Shown: one piece after another, positions 51,939-62,916 of the stretch | Layout: every line of letters begins with the position of its first letter | Position numbering within the stretch: the first letter of the stretch is position 1 | Source: Ifrita kowaldi | Lineage: Eukaryota > Chordata > Aves > Passeriformes > Cinclosomatidae | Reading direction: 5' to 3' | NCBI GenBank assembly: GCA_013398055.1 | Contig: VZRS01008300.1 | Location: forward strand, 502,623 to 566,622 | DNA length: 64,000 nucleotides | The notes under the pieces: model-generated | What the model saw: the letters and a program-made list of their open reading frames with translations, nothing else | What the model was told of the DNA's origin: nothing | Database searches by the model: none | Made by a program: the position numbers and the translations under genes

Positions 51939-54285
51939 CTCTTCGCTGCACCTTTTGCAAGTTGGGAGCAGTATATTAAACGTCTTTTTAATTTACTACA
52001 TTGCTTTTCTATTTTAAGGAAAATAATACGTTTTTCTAGATTGAAATACATTGTTTGGTAAAGATTACTAGTGGCAGTTAGACTAAATGTTCCAGTAACA
52101 GCTTAACAATTTCAGTCAGAAATTAATCCATTGTGAATTAGTTAAAAAAGAACCTGAAACGTAACTCTGACAATAACTAATATTGTGTACTTTTATATAA
52201 GATTTAAACTCTAATTTCACCAAAAAAAACACCCCAAAACATTTCAATAAATACTCTCTATCTTGGGAAATAGCTGGCCAGTGAAACACCTTGGATTTTC
52301 TGGGATTTTATGACTTGACTGATGCAGGTTTTGTAGACGTGGTAAACTTATAATGTGTATATATTGAGGAAGCATTGGGAATTATCTCCCAATTCCATCA
52401 GCTTCCAATTTCTTCCTTTGATTTCTTTTAAAAATAATTTTAAGCAAATTTTTTGTGCCACTCTGCATCTCTAAGATAGGAATAGTAAATTCCTTCCCTT
52501 TGAAAAAATATTTTGAGACATTTTAGTAAAAAGTGCTATGTAAGAGCTTTGCATTATTATTGTAATTTTAGAGATAATGAATGGCATCCTAGAAAATAAC
52601 TCAGTGTTACATGGAGTACTAAATATTTTCTAACTTCTTGAGTTTGAATTGCTGTTCAGTTTCTAAGCCTAGACTGATGCTTTGTTTGAAACCTCTTTTG
52701 AAATAATTTCCACCTGTTTAAGCAATTTCGACTTTGCTGCAGACACGGCACAATAGTTGCATTATAGTGAGTTAGACTGCTTGTCAAATGCAAACCCCAG
52801 GCTTTCATCTCCTTACAACTTTGTGCTAATGCTGTGCAACTATCCATCAGTTAGATGACTTCCTGTCACACAAATGGCAGTTGACAAGTCTGCCTATCAG
52901 TTCTGTTCCTACAAATTTCCAAGTTTAAGAAACCAGGCTCTGTTTTAGGCATTATTTTAAGGGAATAAATTATTTAATGGAACAAAGAAAAAAGACCTTT
53001 TGGCTTGCACAGTTTTATTTTCATTGCTTGCATAGCAGTTCACAGGTTCTCTGAATACTTGACACAGTGTTGACTGAAACCTTCCTGAGCTAAAATATCA
53101 TGTACCCTTATGAACATCAGCAAGAGCAGACTTTTCCCATAAACACATGAAAAACATTTGGAGATGTGCTACACGTAAGTGTCACGACTCCAGATTTTGG
53201 GTGCTTACTCCATCAACTCCGTGGTGCAGTAATATTCTCATCGCTGAAATATCTCCTCTGCTCGTTTCTCCTTAGGCTGGACTGATTGCACTCAGTAAGT
53301 GGGTATGCAGTTCCTGTTGCAGTATTTAGAACAAAATTAAAACCTTGTATTGGTTCTGCAGTACTCAGATGAATTGCACTGTGAGATAAATTTTCATGTG
53401 TTCTCAAACATTTTATAATTCTGAAGGGAAACGTTCCAATAATGTGCTTTTGCCTGTTTTTCAATGATAGCTACATCTTAATCAGATTTACGTTTAACGC
53501 CCTTGGTAAGTGGATGAAAGGCAAGCTGAATGCTTAGGCTTAAACAGAGAAAAACAAGAGGTTATGAAGTAATTTTTCATTAACATTTGCAATTAAATTT
53601 TGTGCACACAGATTTAATTGTGAAACCCTTAGTGCATGTAATAAACAAGCTTTAGTCACATTCAGGATGAACTGTCCTCAAAAGAAAAATCAACCTCCAT
53701 CTCTGTAAAAAGCATTGTTATAGTTAAAAGAGAAGAAATGCAAAATAGATGAAGGATTTATATCTGCTGCTAAAAGAAACAGTAAAATAATTCATAATCA
53801 CAGTTTTGTACATTAAATTGTCCATCAAAAGCAAAGAAGAATATTTAAGTCTGTGGTAGTCTGACTAGCAAGTTTATCTGCTGTTACTGCCCTGGATTCA
53901 TAATGTAATATTATGTATGTAATATACCATGGTATTTTGATTACGCTTTATTTTACTAATATTTTAATCCAAAGATGACTGAAATCTTCCTTTCTGGGAC
54001 TGTAGGGGAAGAAAGAGAGAGATTTAACATCTACAAATGGATCTGTAATATGTAGTTGAAAAACAGAGGACATAGATCAAAAGGTTGTAATTGTTATTTT
54101 ATAAAGAACACTAATAGACCCCATAATAGAAATAGAAGATCCTATTTTGGCTATGTTTCAAGGAAAATTGCTATCAATTTATTCTGCAAACTTTTTTTAT
54201 AATGCAACAAAAATATTCTCTTTGAAAACAGAGTAAAATTCAACAGGAACTTAACAATTTTGTCCTTGTTATTTATTCCTTTTAG

Positions 54286-54388
54286 GGGTAAGAAGATTGG
54301 ACATGACATAGATTTTTTGATCACCAATCCAGGACCAAGAGAAGATGATGAACTTCTGCATAAAGTTATTGAATTATGGAAAAAGCAG
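54286..54388 (+). CDS. DNTT: DNTT exon 8: catalytic GHDID motif
   Basis: Supplies the last base of R335 and residues 336-369. GKKIGHDIDFLITNPG carries the two catalytic aspartates (D342, D344) that bind the two metal ions, and a variable acidic stretch follows (REDDELLHKVIELWKKQ). The acceptor is CCTTTTAG and the donor CAG|GTATGA. An internal AAA|GTTATT at 54365 could act as an alternative in-frame donor, removing 24 nt (eight residues, VIELWKKQ). Intron phase is 0. Confidence 0.96.
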
Positions 54389-54961
54389 GTATGAACTAAA
54401 GAACACTTGTCCAAAAGAGACATGTTGTAACTCCACTGAATTTAGCCTATGTACTGCTAAAAGAATGTCATACTCCTTTTTACAGCTGTCTGCAATGTTT
54501 TGGAGCTGGGTATTGCTCTATTTGGTTATTAACCGTGATCATCTAGGTGCATCCTCTAGCTCTGAATGCTAAAGGTGAAGGTTATATCAAAAGTGCTCTA
54601 CACATGTTCTCTAATATCTTACCCTAAGAATATGCAGCTAGTCAGAGATGAGAAATCAAGCTAGAAAGAGTTTTGATTATCAGAGAAAATTGTTCTTATA
54701 CTTTGAAAAAAGCCTATGCTTGTTTAATTTCTCCTTGGGGTGGGAGTAGGTTTTCCCAAGGGAAGCTGCTTCAGGGAGATCCAGCTTTAAGCGTAGTGGA
54801 TTTGGGTGACTTCGTGGTGTGAGGTGAGCAAGTCTGAAAGCTTAGGCACCAAAGCTCTGGAATTCTGGCTTCCTTTCAGTCCGTTAATTAGCAATTTTCC
54901 CAGCTTCCACTGAAACATTGAAAAGTTGACATAGTTTTACATGATGTCTGTGTTTGGAAGA

Positions 54962-55022
54962 ATGGACACATCTTCAAGGTCCCTTCCAACCCAAACTGTT
55001 GGATGATTGTATCATTTCATAG
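54962..55022 (+). mobile_element. Short CR1 3'-end remnant
   Basis: TCTTCAAGGTCCCTTCCAAC then CCAAACTGTT and degenerate GATTGTATCA-type repeats match the last ~60 bases of plus-strand CR1 elements. No upstream CR1 text is clear. Confidence 0.65.
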
Positions 55023-55046
55023 GGGAATTGTTTATCTAAGGGATGG

Positions 55047-55112
55047 AGTGGTTTTTTTGGCTGGTTTTTTTGGTTGTTTCTTTGTTGTTGTTTTTGTTTT
55101 GTTTTGTTTTCT
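55047..55112 (+). repeat. T/G-rich low-complexity tract
   Basis: T runs split by GG or G, ending in (GTTTT)n-like units. It begins about 25 bases after the CR1 remnant. Confidence 0.7.
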
Positions 55113-55805
55113 ATTCAGCTCTTCAGTTTCCAGCAGCTTTAAAATTGGAAGTATCTCAGTTATAACAGGTGCAGGTAGCTCAAAATATTCCTGGGTCAGA
55201 AAAATATAGTGTGTTGGGAAAAGTAAACTTTCGTTTCTTCTTCTACTTTTCTAGCCAGCTGAGATATTTCTCAACATTTACTAACAATACTGTTCAAAGC
55301 AATGGAGTACATTTCAACAAGTAGAAGGCCAGCACTCTGAGGTGACTCATCAAGTGCCTCGCTGCTCAAGTCAGCTTTTAGTGCAGACAGCCTGCAGAGA
55401 ATGCTTTTGAATTGATTCTTGAGCTGCCTACTTTAATTAACGTATAATGGGTTAACAGATGGAAGATTCAAAACATCCAGCTACACAAAAGCTTATGTGA
55501 CTGTATGAAGTTATCTGTTTCAAGGTGGTCAAAATCTTTCAGCCGGCTTTGATGGAAGGGCTTCAAACTTGGTGTTGTTTTCCTGGTAAAATGTAACATT
55601 AGCTGAATTCCTCTTCTTCCAGTTGATTTTTGGTCTTTGAAGTGTTAACAGACTTTTATTAATTTTTTAGATTTCTCTCATTTCTCTGTGGCAACTGTAT
55701 GTGTTGGAGTAGATTGATAGCAGGTGCTATTTAGACTACTAAAAGCAATGAAGCCATGGCAATTAATGAGCACTGAGGAAATACTCTATTTTTCTAATTT
55801 TATTG

Positions 55806-55877
55806 TTAGTGTGTAGATACTTTCATGGTTATTATATTCCCTTAGTGTGTAGATCCTTTCACGGTTATTATACTCCC
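55806..55877 (+). repeat. 36-bp tandem duplication, two copies
   Basis: TTAGTGTGTAGATACTTTCA begins the first copy, and the second begins at 55842 with one or two substitutions. GGTTATTATA recurs in both copies at the same spacing. The copies differ at only about three sites, so this is younger than the 67-bp duplication. Confidence 0.9.
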
Positions 55878-57924
55878 TTTACTATGAGAAAACTTGCATT
55901 TCTTCTTAGAAGGTGTCTTTTTCCCTTCTTATGCACACTTGAATCTCTAGGAAACCATGTTTGGATCCTCAAAAAAATCATGTTTATTGTAATAGAGCAG
56001 AAGGGAAAAGTGATAACAGACCAAGGCCAGAACCTGCCCTGAGTGCAGCCTTTCATTCCTTCTTTTCCACTTACATTACTGAGAAAAATGGCTGTGATCT
56101 GAGAAGTCTGACAAGTACTAAAGTTTTTCAGTTCACTTTGAGCTGCTTTCATTAAAAAGAATTGAAAGGAAAGAAATAGAAAATGAATTGTTCTTGCTGA
56201 TTTCCTTGTTAAGGGGACTATTTGGCAGAAATGAGTGCAGGCAGAGTATGGGAGGTCAAGGGTGGCCAAAAGTTTGATTAAAAGATTAGGATTCCTCTAG
56301 AAATCTCGGCATGAAGAGCACATCAGAAGCACAATGCACAATGGCCATAGAAACCAAGCTCAAACAAGCTGGGTACAGTTTAAAGCTATGGAAAAATATT
56401 TCCTGTGTTCTGTTTGTCCTCCAGATTTTTCATGGTTTTTACTACTAGCTACACCTCCTCTGTACTGTGGCATTTGTAATATATAGGCTTTACTGTCGCT
56501 GCTGAAAAATATGCTGCCAGCAAAAACGAAATGCAAAAGAAGAAAGAGAGGATTTATACAGCTCTTGCCTTTTCATTATTTTTGATTTCTAGGGGAGAGG
56601 GGAGGACACAAAAAACCCCCAAATAAAGCACTTTTTTACTTTGTGAAGTAGTTTGCTTCACAACTTGCCACTTTTGTGTTGACTTCCTTTTGGCAGCTCT
56701 TAGTGAATGATTCCACAATGCTTAACTTCTAAATTATGAAACTCAACTTTAAATAGTTTAAAGGGCATTTTTCTTAGCTGAAAAGTTTAGTGCTAAAAGA
56801 TCCTTCCAATTGAAAACTGCAGAAAATGAAGTGGCTAAATCAGCACCAACCTGCTCTTTGATGCAGCATGACCAGGGATAAACAGGCTGAGGTACAAAGA
56901 ACACAAAGTCTTCAAAGTAGAGTGCCAAAACAGAAAAGCTGTGATGCAGTACACAGGTTATGGTTTTAATGGTTCCAAAAAGCCTCATGAACAAAGAAAT
57001 TACTTCTGTGGATTAGATGTTGAAAGTCTGTGGGCAAACAGGCTGAGCCATCTGTGTCAATGTAGCTTCATTCACATACTGTGAAAAAATGCTTTCATTT
57101 TATGCTGAAAACCTATATAGCTATATTTAGCACTGTTCCTGTTATATACATACTTTCAACAATGGAAGAGATGCTGTTACTACAGGCATTCCTGCACTCT
57201 TCAGTTTTTCCTCTTTGTATTCATGTAAGTATAATGTTGCATTTTTCTTTTGGCTTTAGGAAAATGAGTAATGGAGATGCCTGCCTGTGCTTACCTATTT
57301 TAATATGTTAGTGGTCTGATTTAAACTCTAGTATTCACCCTTGATGAGGTGATCAGGAAGGGGAAGGCTTGATGTCCCATTAAAGAGGATGGTGAGGAGA
57401 AAGTAATATTTTTTCTGTTGCTGGAAACAGATTTTTGGGAACAGGGTTCGCAGAATAGTCACACATTCATTATTAAGTGACAGCTGGATTTTACCAGCAA
57501 CAAAACCTGTTTCTAAGACAAGACACACAAATGGTTGAGGCCAGAGCAAAGAATCTTTTGTTTCAGATGAAAGAATGCATAAGGAGCTGCTTTTCGAACA
57601 CATATTGTCTCAGCTTTCTTCTCAGTGCCTTATGAAATTTTTTGTTTCATTCTGACTCAGCCAAGGAAATTCTTACCTAAAATAGGTTACTGCAAGGTGG
57701 TTAGAGCCCTGAACATGAAAGATCTTGGCCTAAATTTCTTTAGGGAGAGGGATGAATGTGATTATCCTGCTTGTGAGGTTATTGTATAAAGTAGGCAGAA
57801 GTGTTCCATTTCCTGCTATGTCCTAAGTGACGATCCAGGCAATAGTGGCATTTCTTCAGATGTGTGATCTTTCTGGTGTGTATTGCATAGCTGTACATGG
57901 GTGAGTAGGTATGTGTAAGGCCCT

Positions 57925-57949
57925 ATCTGTCTGTCTGTCTCTCTGTCTT
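57925..57949 (+). repeat. (CTGT)n microsatellite
   Basis: Three perfect CTGT units followed by an interrupted CTCTCTGTCTT. Confidence 0.75.
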
Positions 57950-59926
57950 GCTCAGCAGTGCAAATGCTCATGGCATACAGAGGTAAACACCTTCATTCGT
58001 GGACTCCAGGGCTGATCTGTCCATTGCTGTCAAAGCCAGGCTGCTCCAGACATGCTCAGAAATAGATCATTCCAACACACAGGGAACTTTGAGAGGAAAA
58101 AGGGACCAAGGCAGCTGCATGATTAAGCAGCAGGTGCCGAGTTTTGCATTGCTGATCAAACCTTTGATGCCATTTTCTAATGACTTCTCACCCTAAAAAG
58201 TCTCCTCCCAGGCATCAGCTCCTTTAGCTCCTCCAGTTTATAGAATTCCGTCTGTCTCATCTAGGTTGAGATTTTTCTAAATTGACATGCTACATCCTAT
58301 TTTGGATTAGATATAGGAATTAAACTGAAAAAAAAAGAGAAATCTAGTTTCACTTTATTAAACTATCTCAGAAGGAAATTTAGAGCAACAACACATATAC
58401 ATTTCAGAAGAACATATTGGATTATATTTTCAGATGGTATAAAATGATCCTTCTTAGCTTTAACAGAATTAATCCAGCTACCAAAAAGTGTGAATAATGA
58501 CAGCATGTAACACTAGATATAGGATTCCGTTTAATTAAAAATGACAGAGAATTCTAGTGACCATATTTGATTGATTTTTCAGCGATTGATTTGATATTTT
58601 TCTAAAATGTCATACTTTTCCTAAGTTTAAGCATGGAATTACTCCACTAGCACTCAGCATATTTAAGTAAAAGTGCACAGTCATTCTAAAAATGGAAAAT
58701 TGTTGAAGGTCTTAATATAACTGTCCTAAAAAATACATTTCGTTTTGGTGGTGTTGTAAATTTGAGAAATTAAAATGCCCACACTTTAAAACTTGGTTGT
58801 ATAAACAAGGCCTACAGCACTTTATGGTGTATAGATCAAGCTGAAATGTGCAAAGAACTGCAAATTCCCTGACACACAGTAATGAGCAGGCTGCTGCTCT
58901 GCCAGAACTTCACACAATCTTCACAGCTGACCACCCCTTCAGGGAATGCTTTTTCCAAACGTACAGAAGTGCTATTTCAGCTTTACTTTATGGGGTGATG
59001 GTGATGTCCACTGTCTAATTATACCAGGTTAATTGGAAATGCTGTCCCAATGCATATGACCTAGGCTTTGGCTCCTATTTAATGGTGATACCCTGACCTC
59101 TGGTATAAACTATGTAGAGCCCCAAATCTCCAAGAGCAAAAAGAAAAATGAAGCAAAAGATGTGAAAGTACTGCTAAGCAGCGAACAGATCTTTATAGAA
59201 AATGGGAAGACTGTCAGTGCTTAATCAAAGCATGAAGTCATCAATCGTCAATGAATAATGATACTAAAATTATTTTTATTAGCACTAAAAGCAACAAAAT
59301 TAACCTGAAGGGAGGATAGTTTCATCAAAAAAGAGCAAGAAAATAAGCAGTTATGCATTAACATTCAACAGCTGTTTTGAGACTATATTTGGAAAGAGCA
59401 AGCAGCAGTCCCTCGTGACATTGGGGTAAGATTAAGAAGAAATTACTGTTTTAAAGATGGATGTTATAGAGCACCTGCTAAATTTAAGCATTTTCAAATC
59501 AGCAGACTTGGAAACTAGTAATCTACAAGAAGAAGCTACATAAGGAGTTTTCTCGTATCAGTTTATGATAAATCTTCATTATCAGGATAAGTTCCAAAGA
59601 AGTGAAAGAATGCCAATGCAAATAAAATAGTTGTCATTAAAAGGGCTGGCTCATTGACCCATAAAAAAGCCTGTAACCAATTTCCAGTAAAATAATGGGA
59701 TTGTTAATTTGGAACTATCCTCAACAAAAAGCTGGAGGCTAAAAGTGTAATAATACCTATCAGTGTCTCTTCATGGAAATCACATCTTGTTAAGTGTTCT
59801 TGTTATGTTTTTTTTTTTGGCCAGAACTAAGGCTCTGAGTGATAAAAGTAATTTTATTACTGTAAAGTATTCTCTAAGGCATTTAAGATATTGTCATGTA
59901 AAGTTACCATACCTGCACTATTTAAA

Positions 59927-59954
59927 AGAAATAATCAAAAAGAAATAATCAAAA
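59927..59954 (+). repeat. 14-bp perfect tandem duplication
   Basis: AGAAATAATCAAAA occurs twice in a row without difference, which suggests a recent slippage or microduplication. Confidence 0.9.
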
Positions 59955-60037
59955 TCTGTTTTTTAATACTGAGGTATTCTTCCAAAAATCAGTTCATTGT
60001 TACCTGTGACATTAAGTGGTCTCATCTGGAGACCTTT

Positions 60038-60468
60038 TGTCCTGGTTTTGACCCAGATCACAGGGAAGAGGTGTGGCCAGACCCTGATACCACTAGATAC
60101 AATTTTTCAATATCATTTTTCATTTTATATCATTTTTCAGTACCACTTTATATCATCACCAGGGATGGGGGAAAGGGACTTTCTCTCTTCCTAGAAGAAG
60201 GGTGCTCCTTCCAGTGGGAGAAAGTGTGGTGGTTGAAATTGTCTGGTATTTTGCATGTAAATAGTTTCTTTGTCTTACACCTTTTGTTATTAATATTGTT
60301 GCTATTACTGTTTGTTTTCTTATCTCATTGCTGTTTTCAGTAAATTGTTCTTATCTCAGCCTGTGATTTTTACTGTTCCTGCTTTCAGTTGAGGGGAGTA
60401 GGGAGAAGTGAGAAGAGTGGTTTTAGCAGGGCTACTAAATTGGAGAATACCATTCCTAAACCACACCA
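60038..60468 (+). mobile_element. Probable solo LTR of an avian endogenous retrovirus (ERVL-like)
   Basis: Starts TGTCCTGGTTTTG and ends CCACACCA, so it has the TG...CA termini of an LTR, about 431 bp apart. The segment TTGCTATTACTGTTTG, then AGTAAATTGTTCTTATCTCA and GCCTGTGATTTTTACTGTTC, resembles the polyadenylation part of avian ERVL-type LTRs as I remember them. Flanking 5-mers are CCTTT (60033-60037) and CCATT (60469-60473), a possible decayed target site duplication with four of five bases equal. No gag, pol or env reading frame is adjacent, so this is a solo LTR. The family name is tentative. Confidence 0.65.
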
Positions 60469-61139
60469 CCATTGTAGTTAACTGCTGACAGCCATCAAAT
60501 AAAACACTTCTAGACACTCTCAGTTCAACATTCCAATTTTAAAAAGCCCCTAGACCAGAGGCAGGAGAATGTGTAAACATTTAAGTGATTTCCAAGCAGA
60601 AACAAGAAAGTCATCCAAGGACCTAAAGAAATGGACACTCCCTCTAAGCAAAAGACAGGGATTTTCCAACTCTCTGGAGACTCCAGACCTTGTCACAAGG
60701 AAATCTCCTGGGACAGAGACAGTCCAAATGGACTCTTCCCCTTTGGAATCTGGCAGCAAGACTATGCACTGGACTAATAGTTTTTTCTAGATGTCTGACA
60801 TGGGAACACATCAATCCTTACTCAGAAATTTCTGTTGACATTAACTAGAAAATGGCTTAGGAAAAAAGGAGGGAGGGGAAGAATTGCAAATACTATCTCC
60901 TTACTACAGGGCAGGACATCACTACTGTCAGATATCTACCAGTGTAGATTTCCCTCAAATATTTTTCCAAAAGCTGAAGCTGTTTCATGACTCTCCCTAG
61001 CCGAGATTTGGCCTCGCACAGTTCCTTGTTTACTGAAATTACATTTCACATGAATTTTTTAAGACAACTGCCTAGAAACTCTGGGATGACATTAAAACCA
61101 GTTCAGCAATTCAGTGTGAACAATATCTCTTCTCTTTAG

Positions 61140-61403
61140 GGCTTACTCCTTTATTGTGATATCATTGAATCAACATTTGTAAAGGAACAGCTGCCAAGCA
61201 GAAAAGTTGATGCCATGGATAATTTTCAGAAGTGTTTTGCAATTTTAAAATTATATCAGCCAAGAGTAGACAGCAGCACTTGCAACACGTCAAAAAAATT
61301 GGAAATGGCAGAAGTCAAAGACTGGAAAGCAATCCGTGTGGATCTGGTCATAACCCCCTTTGAGCAATACCCATACGCTCTGTTAGGTTGGACAGGCTCC
61401 AGG
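61140..61403 (+). CDS. DNTT: DNTT exon 9: Loop 1, third catalytic aspartate, GWTGSR
   Basis: Encodes residues 370-457 (88 codons). GLLLYCDIIESTFVKEQLPS and RKVDAMDNFQKCF hold the Loop 1 region (about 379-399), which in TdT occupies the template position and makes synthesis template-independent. KDWKAIRVDLVITPFEQYPY contains the third catalytic aspartate, D437. ALLGWTGSR carries the conserved Trp and Arg of the nucleotide and sugar-selection region. The stretch SSTCNTSKKLEMAE before KDWK is about six residues longer than in remembered mammalian TdT. The acceptor is CTCTTTAG and the donor AGG|GTAAGT. Introns on both sides are phase 0. Confidence 0.97.
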
Positions 61404-62832
61404 GTAAGTAACCACAACAGTATATGTTTTCTTAGCATTGCAAACACGTTTTTGTTGTTGCAGGACCATTCAGAGTTCATGGATTTAAAAAAAATATTCC
61501 TGATGTCCAAGCATCACTTTTCATGCTGTCATCCGCCCCGATCACGAGTTGGAGCTGATGAATTCATCACTAACATTTATGGATGTCTCTCTAAAGGGAG
61601 TTAAGATCTATTTTCCTCAAAGCTTAGTGTTTATGTTCATGAACTGGAGAGTTAGGTTTTTGGTCAGTTGTGTCGTGCTTTTACATCGTAATACTGTTAA
61701 CAAACAATTTAAATGGTTACTGAGTAGTGAGACGATTTGGGAAGTGTCACATAATTTTACAGGAAATTAAACATTTGAGGAATGTTCTGAATTGGAACTT
61801 TATTTGTTTTATAGGAAATTGAAAATGATTTGACATCTTTCTCTTTGGATTAGGTCAAATGTTTTGTTTCAGTTTCATTTTAATTGACTTTCAAATTGTA
61901 AAAAAATGGAAAAAAATTAAAATTAGTTTTGAACTAGAATAAAATATATTTTGATATATGTTTTAATAAGAAAACTTGAAATGATAGCTGCTTTCGCGAT
62001 AGACACTAGTTAGCTGGCATAATATAAAATAGTACACTATTTTCAAAACAAAAAATTCTACCTAATGTAAACTCAAAACTCAAATGATTAATCTCTCTCC
62101 AGACAGAATTATTTTTTAATGTGTTCAACATGCTTGCCTTCTGATGTTAATTTTCTCAGGGGGTGATTACATGGTACAATGGAGAGCTCCTGAGCCTGCT
62201 CTGAATGATCTTTTTGATGTGTTGAAAGCAGTACTGGTGCCTTGCCACTCTGTTCTACTCAGGTTAATTGGAAACAGGATAGTTTAGACCAGGCAAAATG
62301 CTGAAATTGATGTGTTCTCCTGCTGAGCTCATGAGTTACTTCAGTCACTTTTTTGAGATAACAGAATGTATTTATTTGGACTTTGGATTAAGTTCTGTAG
62401 ACTTTGGGGTCCTTTCTTATCCTGGAAGTGTTTGGCAACTTAAAAGCTCTTCTCTCAACTCTGTAGATAGGTGTCTACACTAAAAACACACAGTGTGAGG
62501 CCCTTTGGATGAGTAGGCAATGACTTCGTTTTTCTCTGCCTCACTGAGCTCCTACTCCCTGTTGAGCTAATTCACCTACAGACTGTGAGAGCCCATCACA
62601 GGTTTACTTTCTTATACAGTGCCTAACTACTCTCAGAGTAACCGACTGAAATGATGGACGATTCCCTATCAAAACATTTCCTTTCAGATGATTAATTTTA
62701 TCAGACTGTATTCTTTTAATAGAGGTAATTTTTACATATTAGTTTATTATTTGGTTTGGTGTTAGAACTCTTTTGCAAAGAATAACAATTTTGGTTTGTG
62801 AAAATGGCTGATATTTGCTGTATCTTTGACAG
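61404..62832 (+). other. DNTT intron 9 (about 1.4 kb)
   Basis: Phase 0 intron with donor GTAAGT and acceptor CTTTGACAG. No repeat or gene was recognised. The frame that continues from exon 9 past 61403 is intron read-through. Confidence 0.85.
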
Positions 62833-62916
62833 CAATTTGGACGTGATTTGCGGAGGTATGCTTCACATGAAAGGAAGATGATATTGGATAACCATGCATT
62901 ATATGACAGGAGAAAG
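62833..62916 (+). CDS. DNTT: DNTT exon 10: thumb, last coding exon in window
   Basis: Encodes residues 458-485 (28 codons): QFGRDLRRYASHERKMILDN then HALYDRRK. It matches the highly conserved thumb segment of TdT. The acceptor is TTTGACAG and the donor AAG|GTACTG, phase 0. The next exon should begin with an Arg codon and encode the FLKA...EEIFAHLGL-type ending with the final EPWERNA. No such sequence is found before 64000. Confidence 0.97.

Larger units (their letters stand above)
28661..54285 (+). other. DNTT intron 7, very long (about 25.6 kb)
   Basis: Phase 2 intron with donor GTGAGT and acceptor CCTTTTAG. Contents seen: a T/G tract (28778-28822), a G-quadruplex-like run (28982-29003), a candidate recursive splice site and cryptic exon (35558-35627), a hairpin (41460-41486), a G/T tract (44561-44632), a CR1 fragment (45674-45876) and a short (CCAT)n (51923-51938). 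The many short open frames show no protein-like content. I found no nested gene, although a non-coding RNA cannot be excluded by eye. Confidence 0.8.
54389..61139 (+). other. DNTT intron 8 (about 6.8 kb)
   Basis: Phase 0 intron. It contains a CR1 3' end (54962-55022), a T/G tract (55047-55112), a 36-bp duplication (55806-55877), a (CTGT)n stretch (57925-57949), a 14-bp duplication (59927-59954) and a probable solo LTR (60038-60468). No other gene was recognised. The 150-residue frame at 59891-60343 runs through the LTR and is not protein-like. Confidence 0.85.
3100..62916 (+). other. DNTT: DNTT gene (terminal deoxynucleotidyltransferase), 10 coding exons, 3' end outside window
   Basis: Gene-level entry. 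Ten exons joined at GT-AG junctions give one open frame of 485 codons. It reads as TdT, the template-independent family X DNA polymerase that adds N nucleotides to coding ends during V(D)J recombination in the nucleus of immature lymphocytes. Order in the protein: basic putative NLS (residues ~11-17), BRCT (~28-124), linker (~127-165), 8-kDa and fingers region with helix-hairpin-helix motifs (~169-290), palm and thumb (~291-485). Catalytic aspartates are D342 and D344 (GHDID) and D437 (VDLV). TGGFRR lies at 330-335 and GWTGSR at 452-457. Intron phases in order are 2,0,0,0,0,1,2,0,0,0. Vertebrate TdT is about 510 residues, so roughly 28 C-terminal residues (usually in a final exon) are missing from the window. 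The family assignment rests on continuous similarity to remembered vertebrate TdT sequences. Pol mu, the nearest relative, fits less well. No frameshift or internal stop is seen. Confidence 0.97.

Noticed and set aside
55868..56269. 133-residue minus-strand frame in intron 8
   Set aside because: Its composition is not protein-like, no family was recognised, and it overlaps the 36-bp duplication.
59891..60343. 150-residue open frame, the longest in the window
   Set aside because: It crosses AT-rich intron and the LTR, has no domain, and its ending is a translated T-rich stretch.
61404..61604. Continuation of the exon 9 frame to a stop at 61604
   Set aside because: It is intron read-through past the strong donor GTAAGT. 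The TdT match resumes in exon 10.
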